A stretch of DNA of 64,000 nt from Phoronis australis (lineage: Eukaryota > Phoronida > Phoronidae), in contig NMRA01000339.1 of assembly GCA_002633005.1 (NCBI GenBank), positions 430,800 to 494,799 on the forward strand, written 5' to 3'. The translations under genes and the position numbers were made by a program. Positions 22,201 to 32,060 of this stretch are shown piece after piece. Under the pieces are notes generated by a model. The model did not search any database. It was not told the origin of the DNA and saw only the letters and a program-made list of their open reading frames with translations. Numbering within the stretch: position 1 is the first letter of the stretch; the number at the start of each line of letters is the position of its first letter.

Positions 22201-23905
22201 CTTTGAAATCATGGGGTCAGACTTGTTGACATGTATTTTAACGTCAAAATCTATTTTTAGATGGTGTTTACAACTTTGGGTTCTGGGGTCAAAGTACTCT
22301 AGAGATTCTAGAATATTCTGAGAACAAATTGTAACAGCCAATAATATGAGTGGATATGATCATGTGGTTTTTATTAGCCAATCACTAAATAAGTAGAATG
22401 TTATATTGTGGGCTGAAATCAACAAGATAATTAGATGTGCTATAGTAGTTGAAGCATAAGGACTTACTACAGTGTACAGAAGCAATTGTACGACAGAGCC
22501 ATCTCGTGGAAGATTCTAGAAAGGATCTTGGCAAGGGCAAGGGTTAACGAACAGGAAGTTAACTAAGAGCTTGTCACTTGCATTGTGGGTAGCAAGGTAC
22601 TACCTGAAGTGTTGCGTCATCAGCCAGAGACTGTGACCAGCAAGAAGATTCGCGGGTAGAAGAAATTGCCTGCAAGTGTTGCATCACCAGAGACTGTGAC
22701 CAGCAAGTACACTGTCGCTATACAATGTGTGTGCAGTTCTAAGATTCACCAACAGGACAGACATCCAACAAGTGGCGAGTCCTAGCTTGGATAGCAGATA
22801 AGACATTTGATCGTTTTCGTTGTTTGATTAAAGTAATCTTTAAAGAGGGCGCTAGCGTAGTTACTCTTTGTAGTTGATTACTTAATTAACAATAGGTTTC
22901 ATTTGTCTAATTAGGGGTTATCATATAATAAATTAATTACTGGATTTGAATATTCACTCTCCATCTACGCACAATCTCAATGCATAGCTACCTTTTAAAC
23001 ACACCCACAGTCAATCGTCTGACATTGTGGCAGTAGCAAACTTCGAACTAGAAGATCTCGGGATCGAATCATGACGAGTTCTGCTTTACACTACACACTA
23101 ATTGAAGCATTTTAAGCATTCAAATTGTATTACCATAGCAGCGGTCAGTATGGAGAATTTATTTATTGAATCCGAAATTTCGTTGCGTTTATTCTCTCAA
23201 AATCAGTCGACATTTAGTCCTATAATGCTGTTTACTATAAGTTTCTAGGTAGCATATATGTAGTTATGAGAACATCTTTAAAGCTGCTTGTCGTGACTTG
23301 AATAATAAGAATACTGTAGGATACAGTTGTTGATATATCATAGACGCATGCATAGTCTAGATATCATTGAAATTCTGGTAATTCCTTGTTATGCGCATCA
23401 TAGATCCCTTCCGGTTCAAAAAGGACTGTCCAAGACATTGAAACTTACCAAGAAGTTCTGGACAACACCGTCAGTAACCTGGCCAATAATTACGCTGTGT
23501 GAACCGGCATATTGCTTTGCCGGCATCTTGCAGGTTTGAGCCTTGAGCAACGTGGCTGCCACCAAGAGAACCGCAATTGTCTTGAGCATCTGGAAAAGCA
23601 AGATTTATCGATAAATTCAGCATCCATTGTGGTGAACTTACAACCGAATGTATTGCACATTGCCTAGACACGTACATGTAGAGTAATATGCCCTTACTAA
23701 CGGTACGGACATTGTAGTAATTACAGTCGATGAATACCGTCCGCTCAGAACATTTCGGGTTTTTGGTAGCCTCAGTTATCCCCTCGAAGGTGAGTGTTAT
23801 CTTATCAGTGCAAACGTAAACATAAAAGTCAATCCATTTTAAAATTCACATGGAATTTGCTGTATAGCATTTTAAAACCTGTCGATTAGACCACGTTATC
23901 CTACC
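16055..23905 (-). CDS. EPDR-B: secreted ependymin-related protein, complete gene
   Basis: Coding exons on minus are 23589-23449, 20696-20586, 17876-17813, 17676-17509 and 16924-16824: 141+111+64+168+101 nt, 194 aa plus stop, with all junction phases matching. Exon 1 encodes a signal peptide (MLKTIAVLLVAATLLKAQ) followed by TCKMPAKQYAG, the family's C-x-x-P...G opening. Exon 3 gives VTNGVCYKTPLPAF. Exon 4 has YCGTFMMGSTMTDCL and TKTCIP. Exon 5 ends NATLGIPDPSVLEIPPEC, the diagnostic ependymin C-terminus. Six cysteines and at least two N-glycosylation sequons fit a secreted glycoprotein. The ATG sits directly after an acceptor (TTGCTTTTCCAG), so a non-coding first exon exists; a candidate ends at 23905. 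The stop lies 2 nt before a final GTAAGT donor. The introns hold two LINE fragments and a solo LTR. Confidence 0.9.
16293..16350 (+). repeat. tRNA-like SINE head (copy also at 40603-40660)
   Basis: The string GTGTGGTGCAGTAGCGAAG followed by TGAATGATGGCTCAGTGTTC resembles the 5' half and B-box region of tRNA-derived SINEs. The same piece occurs at the equivalent place in EPDR-C, so it predates the duplication. It is decayed. Confidence 0.35.
16670..16773. mobile_element. hAT-like element terminus (one end only)
   Basis: The segment ends in the complement of CAGTGGCGGATTTAAGAG with an internal CCATGGCCCC block, related to 10095-10199. It is a solo end in the last EPDR-B intron sequence. Confidence 0.4.
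16824..16924 (-). CDS. EPDR-B terminal coding exon
   Basis: The acceptor is TATATTTCAG. The exon encodes AKTTYMMVS and then the NATLGIPDPSVLEIPPECN terminus, closing with TAG at 16826-16824. The donor GTAAGT follows 2 nt later (16821-16816). Confidence 0.9.
19308..19972 (+). mobile_element. 5'-truncated LINE (Tx1/L1-like) with 11-bp target duplication
   Basis: The element is 19319-19961, flanked by TTTTACAATTT at 19308-19318 and 19962-19972. The paralogous position in EPDR-C (about 45770-45790) lacks it. It encodes the end of an ORF2 protein: a KWSSEIDINGVINN stretch, WWRKVNK, then LRWFQYLLIHRILPTNN and the zinc-binding CSFCGEHSETVLHLFWEC. This is the typical reverse-transcriptase C-terminal tail of Tx1/L1-like LINEs. 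The 3' tail is A-rich (AATAAAACAAA). It lies in EPDR-B intron 2 on the strand opposite to the gene. Confidence 0.88.
20586..20696 (-). CDS. EPDR-B coding exon 2
   Basis: This is a 37-codon, phase 0-0 exon with acceptor CTCTTCCAG-type sequence and donor GTGACT. It is nearly identical to 163-273. Confidence 0.85.
20774..21397 (-). mobile_element. LINE 3' fragment with 12-bp target duplication
   Basis: The insertion 20786-21385 is flanked by GGGAGTGTTATA at 20774-20785 and 21386-21397. Both the window-start block (near 350) and EPDR-C (near 46660) lack it. On minus its 5' end encodes QTLLHTFCYC and VKTFWESVQ, a decayed LINE zinc-binding tail, followed by about 480 bp of 3' UTR. It is a different subfamily from the 19319 copy. 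Confidence 0.75.
22115..23029. mobile_element. Solo LTR, 905 bp, with 5-bp target duplication
   Basis: The segment 22120-23024 begins TGTCAG and ends CTGACA, a perfect inverted terminus of TG...CA type. It is flanked by TTGTG at 22115-22119 and 23025-23029. EPDR-C has no equivalent at the paralogous point (about 48335). Inside is a near-duplicate around the string GAGACTGTGACCAGCAAG (about 22627 and 22687) and an AATAAA near 22930. With no internal region present, this is a solo LTR left by recombination. The superfamily cannot be told. Confidence 0.8.
23030..23080 (+). repeat. tRNA-derived SINE remnant (copy at 48345-48395)
   Basis: AACTAGAAGATCTCGGGATC followed by GAATC resembles a tRNA anticodon-arm-to-B-box segment as found in tRNA-derived SINEs. 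It is present in both EPDR-B and EPDR-C intron 1, so it predates their split. Confidence 0.4.
23449..23589 (-). CDS. EPDR-B coding exon 1 (signal peptide)
   Basis: This is a 47-codon exon with an acceptor immediately 5' of the ATG and donor GTAAGT at 23448-23443. It shares length and phase with EPDR-C exon 1 (48756-48896). Confidence 0.88.
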
Positions 23906-24300
23906 TTTCCTAAGTCCCGTGAAAGTACGTGATATGAAGAAATAATGCTGAATGAATATATTGCTAACTAAACGCAACTATTATAGGTTACATGTGACTA
24001 ATCGATTTCGCAAGTTGACATAAAACTAACATCACGATAAGAATGTTTACGCATTGGCCATCAACGCGTGGGTTCAAGGGCCTGTCAGTGTGACCTGAGT
24101 GGCGGCTGATATCCTTTGACCCAATTTTGCTCCCTAAAGTACATACAACACAAGAAACGAACTATTCCTGACTCACTGATTTTCGAAGAGATTTCACTAC
24201 TACTGTAATTAATGCCTTCAAGTCTAGTGGCGATTCTTATTTCTTTCGTCTGCTCATCGAACTCTACAAGCCGCCAGAATGCCAACTCCAGAACGCGGGA
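23905..24300 (-). promoter_or_regulatory. EPDR-B 5' leader exon and putative upstream region
   Basis: The minus strand has the donor AAAG|GTAGG with exon edge 23905. The flanking ATCGATTTCGCAA and CTAAACGCAACT segments are shared with EPDR-C (edge 49222) and with three further copies at 27467, 31921 and 35080. The transcription start is not determined. Confidence 0.5.
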
Positions 24301-24404
24301 TCTTCACTGACGTATTCTATTATAAGAGCCTGCTACCGAGGAGTGTACATACAAGCTGCGACCCCGAGACTAGCCACGAGAATAACACTGAGGGACAAAG
24401 CCAT

Positions 24405-24890
24405 TTGTGACGGACGTACAGTCAGAGAACATTTTGATCAATTGCGTAAAAAATATTCATCCTTAGAAAATAATGAATTCATCAATTGATAGGTCTCTAT
24501 GATAGCTTTCAAAGCATGTATCAGTAAAAAATTACTAAAATCTGTTACAACTTCTTCACTTAATTTTAAAGCTGCCTTTGTAATATTGTATTGTTTTAAG
24601 GTTGTTAGGGGTGAGATACATTTTATCAATAAAAATATGACTTAAAGTTATTTTTATTGGCTGAAACTTGCAATTTTTAGTCATGGGTGTGATGGACGTA
24701 CGTGACGGACTTATAAATTCTCTGTACGTCTGTCACGCAATTTCTGACTAAACGAATAACCCCAGGAATCCAAAATTTTGGTCAGTAGTATTGAGTCATA
24801 AGTCAAAAGAGCATCTGAAAGTATTTTTATTTTGATTAAAAACTTTTAACGTAACTAAACTTTTGAACACTTTTTGTGATGGACGTACGG
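24405..24890. repeat. Cluster of GTGAYGGACGTAC motifs with inverted ends
   Basis: TTGTGACGGACGTACAG at 24405 faces a complement at about 24718-24740, framing about 335 bp like a small terminal-inverted-repeat element. Additional direct copies sit at 24688 and 24874. The EPDR-C upstream region lacks this stretch, so it is an insertion in block B. The family is not recognised and no clear target duplication was found. Confidence 0.45.
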
Positions 24891-25520
24891 CACCATGATA
24901 TCCAGGATTTGACCTTTGACCCCAAGAGGTCAGAGATGTGCCAAAGTTGAAATGTTATTTTTTATAAAATTTGGGGTTATGTGAGGGCACAAATTTGATA
25001 GTATAGTGAAAATTCTATAATTAGCTTTTCATGACAAAGAAAATCGAGGTAATTTCTAGGGTCAAGTGACCCCAAAATGGGTCCATTTAGGCACAAAAAT
25101 TGAAAGTTATAGGACAGTCAAACATACATGTAGGTCCTGAAGCTGAAGAGAATGGGCTTTCAGATGAGACCAGAAATGTTGGTGTCGACACAATTTCATT
25201 TTTTTTTGTCAGGGGTTTCTCGGCAAATTTAGTCAACAAACCCGACAATTAACATTGGCCATAAACACCGACCTGTAGCCAGATGGATGTCGCTAGAGTA
25301 GTTTGGCCTACCTGATATATTTTCAGCTCCAGTCGTAGAACTATTTTCGACAATCTATCAAAACACATGCAAAAGTATTTCAACAAGACAAAGTGGGTGT
25401 TAGAATAATGTTACAGTATGTTATGGAAAGAAGTTACATTTGTCCTAAACGAAATGCTTGTTTACACGTACATGTACATGTACGTGACTTTCGAAAAATT
25501 ATAAATAACTGCTTAGCAAA

Positions 25521-25548
25521 GTGTGTGTGTGCGTGCGTGCGTGCGTGC

Positions 25549-25595
<47 letters not shown>

Positions 25596-25622
25596 CCTGT
25601 GTGTGTGCCTGTGTGTGTGTGT
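25521..25622. repeat. GT/GCGT microsatellite
   Basis: About 100 bp of (GT)n is mixed with GCGT units. The paralogous positions at about 54868-54902 and 56240-56268 hold only about 30 bp, so it has expanded here. Confidence 0.9.
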
Positions 25623-27466
25623 TGTTCTGAGAAGTAGCCTTACTGTTACTTGCAGTAATTACCTACATGTATGCCCGTGAAATAAAATTTAAAAAACATG
25701 AAAAGTTTTCCCCAATCCCGTACCTTTTGTTGTTGACAGCGTACAGTGTATAATTGCCAATTGCTACGCTCTAATAGGCAGACTGTCCCACTTTTTGATT
25801 TTTTCGCCCTTCCGCCACATCATCAAAATGTCTCGCATTTGACACGCAGCCAAACTGACATAAATATTTTCATATACTATTGTAATTTCCCACGCCACAT
25901 AGCCATAATTTCCCGGTCGACCAAAAAGAAAAAAAACGGGACGTTTCAGGGGATTTTGCGGCACCTACAATTTTCCATTCAGTTATGACAAACAACAAAA
26001 AACTCAGTCGCACATTTTTGGGGGTTGCATCTCCCATTCGACCAAAAAACGCTGTCGGTACGTCTGTGTGTTGCAGCAAACATTTCACTCTTACGTTTTG
26101 GCTTGGACCCAGATGCTTTTTATCCTTAAGCAACGGTCCCGCTTTTCAATCGAATTGTTCCGTTTTTTGTCCACAATGTTGACCATGACAACTACTGTAC
26201 GCAACAGGTGTTCAAATAAACATTGTCTCTTTTTATGGATATCATTCTGCAGAGTACACGTTTTTTTAGTAATATGACAATCACAAAAATGTGTTCCAAT
26301 GTCTCTTGTTAACGGTAACATACAGTACTGCAATTTCCATCATTTTCGGGATTGTCCTTGTTCCTGACAACAACCTACAGTACAAGCCGAAAGAAAACGC
26401 AAGTTAAAGCAAACTGACTTATCGTGGGCTAAATAGGAGGTTTTTGTAATGTGTAGATTTGCATCCCTTGGTTTCGTGTTCTTTGTTAGCTTTCCGTTTG
26501 GAAGAAAGATTTAATATTGATGCGCTAGTTTAGGTCGCCAAAACTGCTGAAAATCTCAGACACCTAATTGAATTCTGAGGTTTCCTATAGGGCGTAAAAG
26601 TTCATCGGCCAAAAATAAATAAGGCCGTACGGCTACAGCTCTCTTCCGCTCTCCCGATTTCCCCTGTTAATGCCTAGTATTCAGGCATACCTTAAACTAG
26701 CTTAATTCCTCCTACCGATCTACGCATGCGCTGATGGCGCAAATTTCTCCTGTCTTGCCAAAACACAGATTTTCACTTCTTGTTGTAATTTAAACGGTGT
26801 GGCAAATGCCCCGAAATCACGAAATAAACGGAACAATTGTGAATCAAAGGTAATGAATGAAGGAAAACTGTTAGGTATAATAATCAAAGATTTCTAACTC
26901 AACACGAAGAGGGTATTGATGTCTGACTTTGTTACTAGCAGTGGCGTCTTCGTGGCTATTTGGAATTATCCCCGGGTCGCCAAACACAATCTGGGGTCGC
27001 CGGACTGGCGACGGTCGGCATTTCGAGCGCAGGACATGACTGCCATAAAACCCGAACAAGTCATGTACAGTTGCGGGTCGTGACCCAGTTGGAGGTGTTG
27101 AAACTTTAACCTGGTATGGTCTAGAAATTATAATAATCGTATGTATTTACACAGGGATTATAAAATAGTGAGGTAAGCACTATATTCTGAAAACAAGGGT
27201 TGGTATGGTAATGACCAATGACCAATTGCCTCCCACAAACTTCCAACCGAGGTAGAGGAAATTCTGTTGGCACTTTATCCCCTCTGGAATAAACTGACTT
27301 GCAATGTGCACGCCTGCCTCGTTCATATCATGGACTTAAATTTTTATGTAGGTAACGACCAAATGACTGAGCTAAGTCAATTTATTAGGCAATGGTAGCA
27401 TGTCTGAGCACTGCTCAGAAAATAACATATATGCTATCGAATGTCAGTTAATCGACGTTGGCCTAC

Positions 27467-27590
27467 CTTTTCCTCAAATTAACCTGAAACTGATATCAAA
27501 AACAAATGATAATGTCGAATGACCCTAGTGCTCACTAGCACGCGACTATATCACGTGGCCAGTCGATTTCGCAACACGTCCACTCCGTCA
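27467..27590 (-). promoter_or_regulatory. Orphan EPDR 5' leader copy in unit 0
   Basis: The exon edge AAAAG|GTAGG lies at 27467. The upstream sequence keeps CAGTCGATTTCGCAA, aligned to ATCGATTTCGCAA in the other copies. It is more diverged than units 1 and 2. Confidence 0.4.
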
Positions 27591-27626
27591 TGTAGTACAC
27601 TGCTGCAGAGTTCACATTGTTACAGA

Positions 27627-28751
27627 GATAAGAAAGTTTTCTTTTCATATTTTTAGTTTGCTCCAGCATGATAATTACATGTCACATTAAACAATAAAGT
27701 ATACATCGTTTACAAAGAATAACATTAAATCATTAGTGAACAAGTACCGTATTTCCTTCAGGATGTAATTTAAGTTAAAGAACAATTGGAAATTGAGGTA
27801 TTTTTAACAAAGCTAAATATGTAATTTTTTGCAAACATGATCAACAGACTAATATTACAATGTTTCCCAAAAACCCAAAAAACACTCCTATCTTGTCCAC
27901 ATGAAAATTTACATATGTTTGTTTTACCCATTCAGAAAACAGGAGACAAAAACCGGAAACAAGACGACATTCCCAAAAGAGTTGGAGAAAAGTTTCACTG
28001 TGTTCACCAGAGAAAGAGCATAGATCACTACTTTTTATTTTAATTTTATGTAAATAATTATTAGTTGGTAATATTCTGTGAATTAAGCGGTATTGAAACC
28101 AACGCAATTCTGTATCTTTTGTACAGTTGAAGGGGAGTTTATTTACTTTTCTCCACCATGTATCAGAGTCACTAAAATTTACATTACATGTATTTATAAC
28201 ACCGTTTATATCTATCTCAGATGACCACTTGTTTTTATATTTACAAGCTGTCTGAAGTGACTATACTAAGGTGTCATAAGTATTTACCCCTTGTGATTTA
28301 TTATGTAATATTTTTATAAATGTAACTTAGAAAAATTGGTAAAAAGATATTGTCTTGTCTATTCTTAAGACCCCTGTGCGCTGCAAAAGTTTCACTTCTT
28401 AATCCGTAGTATTGGAGGTTGAAATTATAACTATTACAGTGTTGTTCGTATTACATAAAAGAACCTTCAGCATTAAATAAATCACACACACGATAGATTC
28501 CCCTTTCATACCAGGACTTGTAGAAAATAGATTTTCTACCAACTTTAATCTTTGAATTATACCACAGGGGAGAGTAAATAATATTTTAATTTTTGTATTT
28601 GAAACAGGAGCACAACACCGCTTAAAACTTCCTTCCAGAACAGATTGTCGGTTCCTTCAGCTGTTTTTATAAGGAAAGCGTCTTCCATTTTAAAAAAAAT
28701 TATCAACTTTGCAACCCAAAACTGCCTCTGCAAGATCACGATAAGAAAGTT
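27627..28751 (-). mobile_element. 5'-truncated LINE (Tx1/L1-like), 1.1 kb, with 12-bp target duplication
   Basis: The element 27639-28739 is flanked by GATAAGAAAGTT at 27627-27638 and 28740-28751. Units 1 and 2 have a single GTAAGAAAGTTG at the same point (32070 and 35240), i.e. the empty site. On minus it encodes FFKMEDAFLIKTAEGTDNLF, FWKEVLSG and FYKSWYERGIY, then a homolog of the 19319 tail. Its zinc motif is damaged (CSFSGEH, with LQLFWEC where the other copy has LHLFWEC). Confidence 0.9.
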
Positions 28752-29726
28752 GTTTCACTTGGCCAAGCACCGGCATTGAAATAGGATTCCGTTCGGCTCA
28801 AAATTAACCCGCATTTTATAGTCTTTGATATCGGGGTGGAGAACTTAAATTAAGGTTCCTAAGTGCAAAAAATGCATGTTTAATGTAATTTATTTTATAA
28901 AAAAGTCTTTTTCACAAATCACATCTTTTTTATGTTTTTTTGCATTTTTGTAACAAAGTGTTTTACCTGTGAGATAAACATGTAAATACAGCGTATTATT
29001 AATAGCTCATTGGGTAAAGGCCTCTCGTCTGCGATCTCGGCTTTCAGAAGTTCATAATAAAAGCTTACTGCCGTGTCGAGTTGACTATCAGTGGAACGAT
29101 GCCTCTCAGCATCATTCAGGCGGGGTCCTGGCCGTGTACGTAGAGGTAGTAGCAGTTATTATTTCTTTCTTCTGCTCATAGAACTCTAGCCCTGGAATGC
29201 CAACTCCAGCACGGAACCTGCATGTATTCTATTGGAGCTTACGACCCCGAGATTAGCCATGAGAGTTAGCACTGAGAATTTTCCGCGGCTGCCTGGACTT
29301 TTGTTCGAGAGTTGATAACTACGGTAGTTATCAAATCAAGGCTAATTCCATTGCTTCCATTTAATGTTCACCAAGCGAGATTTTTGAGGTACATTTCCAT
29401 ACAATCAGGGGTTTCTCGGAAAAATTTGTCAACAAACCCGATGTCATAGACCAAGTAGGCCACCATACCAAGTTAACTTGGTCGGCTTACCTCGCAGACC
29501 AAGTAAACTCCTCCGACCGAGTGGCAGTGTGCCGTTGATATCAGAATGTTTGCCACAGTGTTATAATGAACGGTTCTACCAAACACGGCTTTTCTAAGTC
29601 ACGTAGATATCATTCTCATGGGCTTGTTATCATTTTAGGACCTCATGTGGCGCTGAAATAACTCTCAGTTGCCGACAAAGTTCTTCATTTTAATCCTTTG
29701 AACAAGACGAAAGTAGAGTAAGCGAC
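28740..29726. repeat. Continuation of unit 0 into an upstream block shared with EPDR-C
   Basis: 28740-28960 matches unit 1 at 32070-32260. 29150-29726 matches 49590-50170, including GATAACTACGGTAGTTATCAA (a short perfect palindrome core) and CAACAAACCCGATGTCATAG. No gene is seen. Confidence 0.55.
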
Positions 29727-31920
29727 TGAGCCATGCAGCCATCGGTAACTGTTGTTGTAACGAGAATTCTGATTGGATTTTGCTTTGGCCGACTTGGACA
29801 TAGTAGTTCACTTGATCACTATATTGGGAAGGGTATTTTTAAAGTTGACGGTCTACATGTACATGTTGTACATGAAAGTAATCCTACTCAAACTCCCTCA
29901 CCGGTCAAAGCCTCCTGCCAAATAAACAATTCAGCTTCAGCTGAAGTACTTGTTCTTTAGAGATTATCAGACGCGAAATTACCCATCATCAGCGTGGTTG
30001 TAAACATAGGAGGCTACAATAAAACTTTTCAAATTATCAATTTGAAAGCTTTTTAATAGCATATTCGAATAGTTCGTGAAAAGCACCCATTGCTCCGATT
30101 TTGAAATTTAAAAATCAGATAAGAAAAGTGTGACTTTTATAACACAAAATTAGAAAGCAGGCCACAATCAGTATTCTGCTTCTGGACACGCAACAGAGTG
30201 GGCCAATTTACAAGGGTCATAAATGTGCCATTTTACTGCAGCGGTAATTTTTGTTCCTTTGCAACGCACTCATGTCTTCAGACCGGTGCTACTAATCCCA
30301 ATGCCATTGGGTTTCATCAACCACCTTGAATATTGAATTTGGTAAACTCAACCAAAGAATTCAAGTGTGTTTTCCTCTCCAGTGGATGGGAGAGTACGGC
30401 CTGTTAAAGCCAATGTATTTCGAAAGACAGTAGGCCTACTGCCATTTCCATCATGTTCAGGATTATCTTTGTTCCTGAGAACCACCTATAAGCCGAAAGG
30501 GAAGAGGAAAAATGATTTATCGTGGACTAAACGGGGTGATTTTTTCAACCGGTTGGTTTTTGATATGAATTCCTCTTAAAACATTAAATCAGGATTATTT
30601 GCGACCCGAAGAAATGCAATAAGATTAGACAAAACAAATGCGTTAGATTTCTGTTCTCTGGTACCTGTTAACGAATTGTTCATTCCGGATAGCAGAGCAC
30701 GAGAACGCTTATAAGAATGGATTGACATGTACATGTACATTGTAGACTCAGTAGCTTCGATTAAGAAACCGATGTCGTCTACAGTTATAAAGGGAGTTTT
30801 TGTAACGTGGCAGCTGGTTTCGTGTTGTCTGTTAGCTTTTCGTTTTGAAGAAAACATTTAGAGAATGTCTCAAGGCAACAGCAACGAAAAACTTGCCTCA
30901 CATTCACATCGCTCAGCAATTTAACTAAACGCCAAGCAGCGAAAACTGCTGAAAATATCGGACTAATAAATGAATTCCTACGTTTCCTAACCGGTGTATC
31001 AGTTCGTTGATAAAAAAATACAAATGGTCGCAGGGCTGTAGCACAGCCACTCGTTTCCACTTCCCCGACCNAATGCCTATGTACATGTAGATGTAACTTC
31101 ATTCTCTAATTCAATTCCTCCTACCGACTTACTCATGACCTGGTGGCACGAATTTCGCCGATCTTGCCCGAACACCGATTCCCAATACTGCCTGTTTACT
31201 TCTTGTTGTAATTTAAACGTGTTGGCAAATGCCCCGAAATCACGAAATAAACGGAACAATTGCGAAGCAAAGGCAATAAACGTAGAAAAACTGTTAGTTA
31301 TTTAATATTTGGAAGTGAAACAAACTTTGAAACAATTAAATTTACAGGAGATTAATGTCTAACATTGATACTCGCAGTGGCGACTTCGTGGCTACTTGGA
31401 ATTTTCCCCTTTTCAAAAAACACAAGCTCAGGTCAATTGCCGGGAGACCTGTAGGTATCCAACTCGAGCGCTAAAGATGATCTGCCATGAAATCAGATCA
31501 AATTTATAAGTCATGTATAGTTGCGTGTCGTGACCCAGTTGGAGGTGTTGAAGCGTTAACCTAGTATGCTCTAGAAATTATAATAGGTCTAGTCTTATTT
31601 ACACAAGGGTAATAAAATAGTAAGGTATGTACATATCCTGAAAACAAGGGTTGGTATTGTAATGACTAATTGCCTTCCCCAAACTTCCAACCGAGGTAGA
31701 TGAAATTCTGTTGGCACTTTATCCGCCAGGAATGAACTGACTTGCAAGGTGCACGTCTGCCTCTTTCTATAATTGACTTACATGTGTATTTTTAGGTAGG
31801 TTACGACCGATTGACCTAGCTGATCAGTCATTTCAATAGACAACGGTAGCTTATATGAGCACCACACAAAAAATAACATTATATGTACTATCGAATGTCG
31901 GTGAGTCGACGTTGACTTAC

Positions 31921-32060
31921 CTTTTCCACGAAGTCCCCTGAAAATGATATCAAGAAGAAATGATTATGTCGAATGGCTCTAGTGCTCACTAAACGCGACT
32001 CTCTCATGTGGCCAATCGATTTCGCAATACGTCTACCCCGTAGTACACAGTTTTGAAATC
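31921..32060 (-). promoter_or_regulatory. Orphan EPDR 5' leader copy in unit 1
   Basis: The donor GTAAGT at 31920-31915 is preceded by CGTGGAAAAG. The segment upstream on minus aligns with the EPDR-B and EPDR-C leader regions (shared ATCGATTTCGCAA and ACTAAACGCGACT). Confidence 0.45.

Larger units (their letters stand above)
25280..27626. repeat. Duplicated EPDR upstream region, old copy (unit 0)
   Basis: 25380-26330 matches 54740-57050 in the same orientation. 26320-27600 matches the corresponding stretches of the 3.2-kb tandem units (30420-32060 and 33610-35230). A leader-exon-like donor with edge at 27467 reads AAAAG|GTAGG. No coding exon follows it. Confidence 0.6.

Noticed and set aside
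25393-25680. Cysteine/valine-rich frame over the GT repeat
   Set aside because: It is a direct translation of the (GT)n microsatellite.
29733-29960. Frame starting MQPSVTVVVTRILIG in repeat R1
   Set aside because: The three copies of R1 do not keep the frame, and the differences include frame-breaking indels. It is treated as a non-coding repeat.
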